Shown piece by piece: positions 1 to 7,084 of a stretch of 64,000 nt of DNA; position 1 is the first letter of the stretch; each line of letters begins with the position of its first letter. The position numbers and the translations under genes are program-made. The stretch spans positions 186,001 through 250,000 of the forward strand of contig JACKFB010000003.1 of the NCBI GenBank assembly GCA_020632695.1. Reading direction: 5' to 3'. Below the pieces are notes generated by a model. It was given only the letters and a program-made list of their open reading frames with translations. It had not been told where the DNA came from and did no database searches. This DNA comes from Deltaproteobacteria bacterium (GTDB taxonomy: Bacteria; Myxococcota_A; UBA9042; PHBI01; JACKFB01).

Positions 1-1689
1 GCGGGGGTGCCCGGCCCGGCGGACGTCGGCAGCGTCAGCTTCACCGTCAGCGCGGTCAACGGCCTCAGCCCCGACGCGCTCCAGACCGTGCAGATCGGCG
101 TGGTGGACGTGGGCGACGACGACGGCGATGGGCTGAGCAACGCCGAGGAGGTCGAGCTGGGCACCGACCCCGGCGACCCGGACAGCGACCACGACGGCAA
201 GCCCGACGGCGTCGAGGTGGGCCCGCGACCGGCGCCTCCGCTGGACGGCGACGGCGACGGTCTGATGGACGCCCTCGAGGGGCTGCACGCCGACAACGAC
301 AGCGACGGCGTGCCCGACGAGCGCGACCCGACCGCGGGCTGGCAGATGGGCTGGGGGCGCTTCGTGCCCTTCGCCGTGCGGAACGATGGCACCGAGGCGG
401 CGCGGCTCGAGGTGCGGGTGACCGGCGGGGCGCCGCTCCAGGTCTGGGCGGGCGTGTCCGGCAGCTCCGCGTCGCCGCTGGACCTGCCGCCGCTCTCCGA
501 TCTGCGGGTCGACGGGGTCGGGGTGGGCCAGGACGGCATCGAGCTCTTCGACGACGGCAGCCACGAGGACCGCTACGCCGGCGACGGCGTCTGGTCACGC
601 GGCGGCATCACGGCGGTGACCCCGGCGGACACCGGCGCTCGCCTCGGCCTGCGCTCGCTCGACCTGGTGCGCGTGCGCGAGGCGTCGGGCACCACCGCGC
701 GGCCCGTGTGGCAGGGCTACCAGGACCAGCGCTCGGTCTTCGTCTCCGGCACCTTCGACCTGGGCGTCATCCGGCCCTCGGCGGTGCAGACTCCCCAGCC
801 GCGTGGCGAGGGCGCGCAGGCGACGACGCACCTGGTGAACCTCGTCGCGCCGCAGGTCATGCCGATCATCACCGCCATGCTCAACGGCGACGAGGCCGAC
901 GTCCCGGCGCTGTCGCGCGCGGTGATGGGCCGCCTCGGCTACGAGGTGGATCTCCTCTACGTCCTGCCCGAGTACTACGCCGTCTCGGGCGCCGGCGGCG
1001 CCACCTTCAACGTGCGGAACGCGGTCGAGGGCATCGGCAGCAACGTCGGGGTCAGCGCCGGCGAGTGGGGCAGCGAGCGGCTCCAGAGCGTGTTCGCCAT
1101 GAACTTCAGCGACACCGGGCCGCTGCTCCACGAGACGGCGCACCGCTTCGCCGTGTTCCTCGACGCCCGCTTCGGGTTCGCCGGCAACTTCTGGGGCACC
1201 TCGAGCGCCAACGGGCAGCTGGGCGGCTTCGACCTGGACACCCTGGTCGACCACGGCGACGGCACCTACACCGTGGACCGCTTCGGCCGCTTCGCCAACG
1301 GCGGCGAGACCTTCCCCTACGGCCCGTGGGAGCTCTACCTGATGGGCCTCCTCGACCCCGCGGAGCTCGAGCCCCTGCGGGTGATGCGCGACGCCGAGAG
1401 CCTGGCCATCGCCGGCGAACGCGAGACGCTGCGGGCTTCGGCGCTGGACACGGTGACGCTGGCCGATGTGGTCGCGGTGCACGGGCCGCGCAAGCCGGCC
1501 TTCCCCCAGGCGCCCGATCAGTTCCGGGCCGCCTTCGTCGCGCTCTCGTCGCGGCCGCTCACCGCCAGCGAGATGAGCTTCTACGAGGCCTGGGCCGCCC
1601 GCTTCGGCGCGACCGAGGGCGAGGGCGGGCTGCTCAGCTTCTACGAGGCCACCGGCGGCCGCGCCCGCATGGACACCGCGGTCCCCTGA
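1..1689 (+). CDS. Secreted metalloprotease-like protein with thrombospondin type 3 repeats (5' end outside window)
   Basis: The frame is open from the first base, so the N-terminus lies outside the window; 562 residues are visible. The start resembles the end of an Ig/cadherin-like beta domain. Acidic Ca-binding repeats of thrombospondin type 3 style follow (DDDGDGLSNAEE, DSDHDGKPDG, DGDGDGLMDA, about bases 115-320), then a beta-rich part. A zinc-protease signature HETAH lies at bases 1129-1143, followed about 60 residues later by WELYLMGL, whose Glu could be the third metal ligand (inference). The protein is probably exported. There is no C-terminal sorting tail: the chain simply ends after a Gly/Arg-rich stretch. 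It converges on the BtpA-like gene. The peptidase family is not recognised with confidence; activity is inferred only from HExxH and context. Confidence 0.8.
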   Translation, partial: AGVPGPADVGSVSFTVSAVNGLSPDALQTVQIGVVDVGDDDGDGLSNAEEVELGTDPGDPDSDHDGKPDGVEVGPRPAPPLDGDGDGLMDALEGLHADNDSDGVPDERDPTAGWQMGWGRFVPFAVRNDGTEAARLEVRVTGGAPLQVWAGVSGSSASPLDLPPLSDLRVDGVGVGQDGIELFDDGSHEDRYAGDGVWSRGGITAVTPADTGARLGLRSLDLVRVREASGTTARPVWQGYQDQRSVFVSGTFDLGVIRPSAVQTPQPRGEGAQATTHLVNLVAPQVMPIITAMLNGDEADVPALSRAVMGRLGYEVDLLYVLPEYYAVSGAGGATFNVRNAVEGIGSNVGVSAGEWGSERLQSVFAMNFSDTGPLLHETAHRFAVFLDARFGFAGNFWGTSSANGQLGGFDLDTLVDHGDGTYTVDRFGRFANGGETFPYGPWELYLMGLLDPAELEPLRVMRDAESLAIAGERETLRASALDTVTLADVVAVHGPRKPAFPQAPDQFRAAFVALSSRPLTASEMSFYEAWAARFGATEGEGGLLSFYEATGGRARMDTAVP

Positions 1690-1749
1690 GGGAGCGCCCG
1701 CGGTCCGCGCGGGGCGTCCATCCCTCGGGCCGCACCGCCCCAGGGGGGC

Positions 1750-2568
1750 TCAGCCTCCGCGCACCGCCTTCACCAGCGCGCGGGCTCGCTCGGGATCCAC
1801 CGGCGCCGTCGTCACGCCGTCCACCTTGATCGCGGTACCGACGATCGCCCCATCGGCGCGCCCGAGCAGCTCGGCGACGTTGTGTGGCCCGACGCCGCTG
1901 CCGAGCAGCAGCGGGACCTCGGGGACGGCCTCGCGCACCGCCCGCAGGTCGGCGGTCTCGATGCGCGCGCCGGTCGCCTTGCCGGTCACGATGAGGCCGT
2001 CGGCCAGCCCGCGGCCCGCCGCCTCGCGCGCCGACTCCTCGATGCGCGCGCCGATGCCCAGCGGCCGGGCGTGCTTGACGTCGATGTCGGCGAGCACCGC
2101 GATCTCGGAGGCCCAGCGGGCTCGCTCGCGCATGGTCTCGAAGGCGCGGCCCTCGATGATCCCCTGATCGGTCACCGCGGCGCCCACGTGGACGTTCACC
2201 CGCACGAAATCCAGGCCGCAGGCCGCCGCCACCGCCAGGGCCGAGAGCGCGTCGTTGCGCAGCACGTTGACCCCGCACACCGAGTCCGCCCCCCGCGGGA
2301 GCGCCGCGGCGATGCGCGTCATCGCCGCCACGGTCACCGCCGGCACCGGCCCCGGGAAGAAGGGTGCGTCGCCGAAGTTCTCCAGGATCCACCCGTCGAA
2401 CCCCGCTTCCAGGAGCGCCGTCGCGTCGCGCTGCGCCGCAGCGATGACCCGCTCCACCCCGTGCCCGGCGCCCCGGGGGCTGCCCGGGAGGGGCCCCAGG
2501 TGCACCATGCCAAGCAGCAGCTTCCCGCGCCGAACCCGCGCGTGCCAGCGCGTCGCTCCCACCGCCAT
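1750..2568 (-). CDS. btpA: BtpA/SgcQ family TIM-barrel protein
   Basis: This 272-aa protein matches the BtpA/SgcQ family (COG0434), whose cyanobacterial member is needed for photosystem I accumulation; most bacterial members have no proven function. Seen: an N-terminal GMVHLGPLPGSP segment, the core motif FDGWILENFGDAPF, VRVNVHVGA, ADIDVKHARP and the C-terminal phosphate-binding-like LLGSGVGPHNV and GAIVGTAIKVDG, in the order expected of a (beta/alpha)8 barrel. The ATG at 2568 is chosen because GGGGGA lies 4 nt upstream; an ATG 16 codons earlier has no such site. The gene diverges from ppk1. Organisms of this type are not phototrophic, so the photosystem role should not be carried over; a small-molecule enzyme is more likely. 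Confidence 0.85.
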   Translation of the reverse strand: MAVGATRWHARVRRGKLLLGMVHLGPLPGSPRGAGHGVERVIAAAQRDATALLEAGFDGWILENFGDAPFFPGPVPAVTVAAMTRIAAALPRGADSVCGVNVLRNDALSALAVAAACGLDFVRVNVHVGAAVTDQGIIEGRAFETMRERARWASEIAVLADIDVKHARPLGIGARIEESAREAAGRGLADGLIVTGKATGARIETADLRAVREAVPEVPLLLGSGVGPHNVAELLGRADGAIVGTAIKVDGVTTAPVDPERARALVKAVRGG

Positions 2569-2737
2569 CGCGTCCCCCGGCGACCGCGGCCGACGCGGTC
2601 TCGCGACGCATAGCATGGAACGCCACCGGGCCGCCTCCGTTGTGGTGGTGACCGAATCGTCACTCGCCCCCGGCCCGCGGATCGGTCATGCTCGATACGG
2701 TGAGGTTTTCCAGGTGTCGAAGCGCTCCGAGGCTCGA

Positions 2738-4882
2738 ATGACGACCCAGACCGCCCTCGAAGGGTCGGCGGTGCCGACCGAGCGCGCGACGCCGACGATC
2801 GTGCCCGATCTCAACGACCCGCGGCTCTACATCCACCCGGAGCAGAGCCGGCTGGCCTTCAACATGCGCGTGCTCGCGCTGGCCGCCGACACGGGCGTGC
2901 CGCTGCTGGAGCGCCTGCGCTTCTTGACCATCGCCAGCACGAACCTGGACGAGCTCTTCGAGATCCGGTTCGCCGGCCTCATCGAACAGTCCCACTACGG
3001 CGTGCCCACCGCCGGGCCCGACGGGATGACCCCGGGCGAGGTGCTCAGCGCGCTGGCCGACGACGCCCGCGCCATGGTCGACCAGCAGTACGCGATCCTC
3101 CGCGACGAGCTGCTTCCGGCGCTCGAGGCCCAGGGCATCCGCATCCCGCGCCGCAGCGCGTGGTCCAAGCCGCAGCGCCAGTGGATCCACAAGACCTTCG
3201 TCGAGCAGGTCATGCCCGTGCTGACCCCGACGGCGCTGGATCCCTCGCACCCCTTCCCGCCGATCCAGAACAAGTCGCTCAACTTCATCGTGAGCCTCAA
3301 GGGCAAGGACGCCTTCGGGCGCCGCATCGGGTTGGCGGTCGTCAAGGCGCCGCGCTGTCTGCCGCGGCTGATCCGCCTGCCCACCGAGCTGTCCAGCGGC
3401 CGCGACGAGTTCGTGCTGCTCTCCTCGGTCATCCACGCCCACGTCGACGAGCTCTTCCCGGGCATGCAGGTCACCGGCTGCCATCAGTTCCGGGTGACCC
3501 GCAACAGCGATCTCTGGATCGACGAGGAGGGCGCCGAGGACCTGCTGCTGGCCCTGCGCGGTCAGCTCCGCGCCCGCGAGTGGGGCGACGCCGTGCGCCT
3601 GGAGGTCGCCGACACGTGCGACGCCGAGATCTGCTCGTTCCTGCTCCAGCAGTTCGGCCTCGAGCGGCGCGACCTCTACCAGGTCGATGGGCCGGTGAAC
3701 CTCTATCGCCTGCGCGAGCTGTGCACCCGCGTCGACCGCCCCGGCCTCACCTACCCGCCCTTCGTGCCGGGCCTGCCCGTGCGCCTGCGCCAGGGCGAGG
3801 ACCTCTTCTCGGTGCTGCGAAGCCGCGACGTGCTGCTGCACCACCCCTACCAGAGCTACGTGCCGGTCATCGATCTCATCCGCCAGGCCGCCCGCGACCC
3901 GGACGTGCTGGCCATCAAGCAGACCGTCTACCGGACCGGCGTCGACTCGGAGATCGCCGAGGCGCTCATCGAGGCGGCCCGCCGCGGCAAGGAGGTGACC
4001 GCCGTCATCGAGCTGCGCGCCCGCTTCGACGAGGCGGCGAACATCGACGTGGCCCAGCGACTGCGCGACGCCGGCGCCCAGGTCGTCTACGGCATCGTCG
4101 GGTACAAGGCCCACGCCAAGATGATGCTCATCGTCCGGCGCGAGGACGATCAGCTCCGGCGTTATGCCCACCTGGGCACCGGCAACTATCACGCGTCGAA
4201 CGCCCGCAGCTACACCGACTTCAGCACCATGACCAGCGACCCGGAGCTGTGCGCGGACGTCGCCAACATCTTCCAGCAGCTCACCGGCCTCGGCAGCGTG
4301 GTGCGGCACCACAAGCTGCTCCAGTCGCCCTTCACCCTGCACGAGACGATGCTGCGCCTCATCGATCAGGAGGCCGCCCACGCCCGTGCCGGCAAGCGCG
4401 CCCTGATCATGGCCAAGCTCAACAACCTGAGCGAGCCGCAGATCATCCGCGCGCTCTACGCCGCGTCCCAGGCAGGCGTCGAGATCCGGCTGGTGGTGCG
4501 CGGCATCTGCTGCTTGCGGCCGGGCATCCCCGGCGTCTCGGACAACATCCGCGTCCGCTCCATCGTCGGGCGCTTCCTCGAGCACGCCCGCTGCTACTAC
4601 TTCCACGCGGACGGTGAGGAGATCACCTACCTGTCGAGCGCCGACTGGATGCCGCGCAACGTGTTCCGGCGCGTCGAGGTCGCCTGGCCCATCGCCCAGC
4701 GCGGCGGTCGCCGCCGGGTCATCCGCGAGCTGCTCACCCTGCCCTTCGAGCCCGACGTCGACGCCTGGGACCTGGCCGCCGATGGGACCTACACCCGCTA
4801 CCGGGCGAGCGGCGCCGAGACCCGCAGCATCCAGCGCGAGCTGGTCGCCGAGCTCTCGGCGTTGGACACGCTGGACACCTGA
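2738..4882 (+). CDS. ppk1: Polyphosphate kinase 1
   Basis: PPK1 reversibly transfers the gamma-phosphate of ATP onto inorganic polyphosphate through a phosphohistidine. The 714-aa product has the usual family length and all landmarks: the N-terminal helical part (LNDPRLYIHPEQSRLAFNMR, NLDELFEIR), the HHPYQSY motif, the first catalytic histidine in KAHAKMMLI (His459), LGTGNYH, and the second phospholipase D-like histidine in FLEHARCYYF (His616). The ATG at 2738 is preferred; a GTG at 2714 in the same frame is possible. The reading frame extends upstream without conserved sequence. The gene stands alone: no ppx or phosphate-regulon gene is adjacent. About 260 bases of GC-rich sequence with no evident gene follow it before apaH. 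Confidence 0.97.
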   Translation: MTTQTALEGSAVPTERATPTIVPDLNDPRLYIHPEQSRLAFNMRVLALAADTGVPLLERLRFLTIASTNLDELFEIRFAGLIEQSHYGVPTAGPDGMTPGEVLSALADDARAMVDQQYAILRDELLPALEAQGIRIPRRSAWSKPQRQWIHKTFVEQVMPVLTPTALDPSHPFPPIQNKSLNFIVSLKGKDAFGRRIGLAVVKAPRCLPRLIRLPTELSSGRDEFVLLSSVIHAHVDELFPGMQVTGCHQFRVTRNSDLWIDEEGAEDLLLALRGQLRAREWGDAVRLEVADTCDAEICSFLLQQFGLERRDLYQVDGPVNLYRLRELCTRVDRPGLTYPPFVPGLPVRLRQGEDLFSVLRSRDVLLHHPYQSYVPVIDLIRQAARDPDVLAIKQTVYRTGVDSEIAEALIEAARRGKEVTAVIELRARFDEAANIDVAQRLRDAGAQVVYGIVGYKAHAKMMLIVRREDDQLRRYAHLGTGNYHASNARSYTDFSTMTSDPELCADVANIFQQLTGLGSVVRHHKLLQSPFTLHETMLRLIDQEAAHARAGKRALIMAKLNNLSEPQIIRALYAASQAGVEIRLVVRGICCLRPGIPGVSDNIRVRSIVGRFLEHARCYYFHADGEEITYLSSADWMPRNVFRRVEVAWPIAQRGGRRRVIRELLTLPFEPDVDAWDLAADGTYTRYRASGAETRSIQRELVAELSALDTLDT

Positions 4883-5144
4883 GGGGGCGTCTTCGAGTCC
4901 TGCCGTCGCGCGGCCGGCCCTTCCCGGGCCTCGAGCGGGTCGCTCTCTCACGCGCGGCAAGCGCCCTCCGCGTGCGAGGTCCTGAGAACAACGCGCTGGC
5001 GCCCCGCTCGGCCTGACCATGAGGACGCCCGCGCCGCCGCCCCGGCGCGCGCTCGCGGCCGGCCGCGCTCGCGTCGGCGGACCAGCAGTGCTAAACGCTC
5101 TGAAGGCGGGTCTGCCCGCCGGTTCCCGTCGCGCGGAGCGGCCT

Positions 5145-5954
5145 TTGCCCACCTACGCCATCGGTGACATCCAGGGCTGCTACGAGGCGCTCACGCGGCT
5201 CCTCGACGCCATCGCGTTCGACTCGGCCCGAGACACGCTCTGGCTGGTCGGCGACCTCGTGAACCGCGGCCCCGACTCCCTCTCGGTGCTGCGCTGGGCG
5301 CGCGCCCTCGGCGACCGCTGCGTGATGGTGCTGGGCAACCACGAGATCCACCTCATCGCGCGGGCCCTGGGCGCCGTCGACGCGCGGCGCAACGAGACCC
5401 TGGACGACGTGCTGGGCGCGCCGGACCGCGACACGCTCATCGACTGGCTGCGCGCCAAGCCCCTGCTGCATCACGACGACACCCACGCCCTGGTGCACGC
5501 GGCCATCCACCCGGCCTGGGATCTGGCCGAGGCCCGCCGGCTGGCAGAGGAGGGCCAGGCCGCCATCCTCTCGGCCAAGGCGGCGCGCTGGCTTCGCCCC
5601 CTCAGCAAGATGCCCACGCGCTGGGACGACACCTCGACCGGTCGCAAGCGGCTCCAGGCCATCCTCGCCGGCTTCACGCGGCTGCGCTGCATCGACCGCC
5701 GCGGGCGCATGGCGGACTACGCAGGGCCCCTGGACGAGCGACCCAAGCGCCTCACGCCCTGGTGGGCCGTGCCCGACCGCGAGCCCATCGACCGGACCGT
5801 GATCTTCGGCCACTGGGCCGCCCTGGGCCTGCACCAGGCGCCGGGCGTCCTGGCCATCGACACCGGGTGCGTGTGGGGCCGCCAGATGACGGCCGTGCGC
5901 CTCGAGGACGGCGCCATCTTCTCGGTGCCTGCCCAGCCGCCCCAGCCGAGCTGA
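5145..5954 (+). CDS. apaH: Symmetrical diadenosine tetraphosphatase (ApaH)
   Basis: ApaH hydrolyses Ap4A to two ADP and also removes Np4 caps from RNA. This is a calcineurin-type metallophosphatase: GDIQGCYEAL, LWLVGDLVNRGPDS, VLGNHEIHL and the late FGHWAALG and DTGCVWG match the family. The first motif has GDIQG where E. coli has GDVHG, a common variant. The start is placed at TTG 5145, preceded by GGAG at 5135-5138; this gives 269 aa, close to the usual 280, and begins at the conserved PTYAIGDIQG. An ATG at 5019 would add 42 residues of low-complexity Arg/Ala sequence. The stop is 16 nt from the converging radical SAM-like gene. Confidence 0.95.
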   Translation: MPTYAIGDIQGCYEALTRLLDAIAFDSARDTLWLVGDLVNRGPDSLSVLRWARALGDRCVMVLGNHEIHLIARALGAVDARRNETLDDVLGAPDRDTLIDWLRAKPLLHHDDTHALVHAAIHPAWDLAEARRLAEEGQAAILSAKAARWLRPLSKMPTRWDDTSTGRKRLQAILAGFTRLRCIDRRGRMADYAGPLDERPKRLTPWWAVPDREPIDRTVIFGHWAALGLHQAPGVLAIDTGCVWGRQMTAVRLEDGAIFSVPAQPPQPS

Positions 5955-5970
5955 ACCCGCCAGCCGCTGC

Positions 5971-6915
5971 TCAGGCCCGCCCGCCGAAGAGCTCGAGCTG
6001 ACCGCGCACCCGGAGCCCGCTGGGCGCGTCGAGGCAGGTGTGCGCCGACGCCCCTCGGGTGCAGCGGCAGACGTGCAGCCCCACCCGCGCGACGGCTGCG
6101 GCCGGCTCCAGACGGGTCATCGCGTGCTCGCGCACGCTCTCCGGGAGGCGACGGTGGCCGGCCATGGTGCCCGCCCTGTCCAGCCGGAACCAACCCTCCA
6201 GCATGCGGGCCCGGCTGCGCGTCACCTCGCGCTCGACCTGCCGCACCAGCCCGAGGCCGTCCTCGATCCAGCAAGGCGTGGCCTCGCGAAACCCGTGGCG
6301 CGCCAGCTCACGCATCAGCGCGCGGAGCTGGGTCTCGCCGTCGTTCACCAGCGGCACCAGCGGCCCGATCCGCGCGCGCAGCTCGGCCCCGGCCTCCGCC
6401 AGCGCGGAGCCCAGCTCGAGCCGGGCTGCCATCGGCGCGGCCCCACGCTCCCACGCGGCCATCTGCTCGCCATCGCTCGAGAAGAACCCGACCTCCACCC
6501 GCAGGCGCCGCCCGTACCGTCGCGCCAGCGCGACCAGCCCGCGCGCGTCCTCCAGGCCGCCCCGGGTGCGCACCACCACGCCCAACCCGCGGCCGAGCAG
6601 CTCCTCCATCAGGCGCAGCGTGGTGAAGCCCAGCGCCCCAGCCGCAGCCGGGGCCCAGGGGTCCGCCTGGGGCGACATCCACACCCACTCGATGCCGCGC
6701 CGGCCGCGCCGGCCCAGGGCGTCGCTCAGCTCACGGGTGAGCAGCTCCACAGGCGCCGCCGGCACCGGAGGCCCGATCCGCCGGGCCCGCACCGTGCAGA
6801 ACGCACACTCGGCCTCGCCCCGGTGGTCCGGACTCACCGTCCAGACCGCGCCCGCGCACGCGTGGCGCGTGATCTGGAGGAGGCCGCTCTCTGCTCGCAT
6901 GTTCATGCTGAACAT
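5971..6915 (-). CDS. Spore photoproduct lyase-like (COG1533) radical SAM relative with incomplete Cys motif
   Basis: The chain follows the COG1533 pattern: WTVSPDHRG at the position of the family's WTxNPYRGC, then ECAFCTVRAR, then WVWMSPQADPW for the usual GTNTDPYQP, LRLMEELLGRGLGVVVRTRG and IGPLVPLVND. The radical SAM cluster normally uses CxxxCxxC; here only the last two cysteines (CAFC) are present and the first is lost. A cysteine at residue 20 and a C-terminal group (CRC...C) might compensate (inference). Three ATGs compete (6915, 6906, 6900). The first has GGAGG 10 nt upstream; the others would fit a leaderless transcript from the promoter described at 6899-6943. Length is 314 aa from 6915. 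Function in this organism is unknown; nucleic-acid repair or modification is only a family-based guess. Confidence 0.8.
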   Translation of the reverse strand: MFSMNMRAESGLLQITRHACAGAVWTVSPDHRGEAECAFCTVRARRIGPPVPAAPVELLTRELSDALGRRGRRGIEWVWMSPQADPWAPAAAGALGFTTLRLMEELLGRGLGVVVRTRGGLEDARGLVALARRYGRRLRVEVGFFSSDGEQMAAWERGAAPMAARLELGSALAEAGAELRARIGPLVPLVNDGETQLRALMRELARHGFREATPCWIEDGLGLVRQVEREVTRSRARMLEGWFRLDRAGTMAGHRRLPESVREHAMTRLEPAAAVARVGLHVCRCTRGASAHTCLDAPSGLRVRGQLELFGGRA

Positions 6916-6943
6916 TTGTACGGATCCTCCCCGCTCCGGTCAA
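6899..6943 (-). promoter_or_regulatory. Putative promoter with perfect 17-bp palindromic operator at the radical SAM-like gene start
   Basis: On the minus strand TTGACC (6943-6938) and TACAAA (6920-6915) are 17 bp apart, an acceptable sigma70-type pair. Just downstream lies a perfect inverted repeat, ATGTTCA-TGC-TGAACAT (6899-6915), covering the predicted transcription start and the first codons. A repressor site is the natural reading, but the binding protein is unknown. The arms do not match the Gram-positive LexA box orientation (GAAC..GTTC). Confidence 0.45.
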
Positions 6944-7084
6944 CCCCCGAGCACCATTTCCGAGACAACACCCCGATCCGTGAGATCCTTTCCTTTCACC
7001 GTCCGTCCGACCTGCTTCGTCGGTTCGCCCCCGCCACCACCCGGCGCAGGCGACAGGCGCCGTCCACCACCGTCGAGGTTGACC

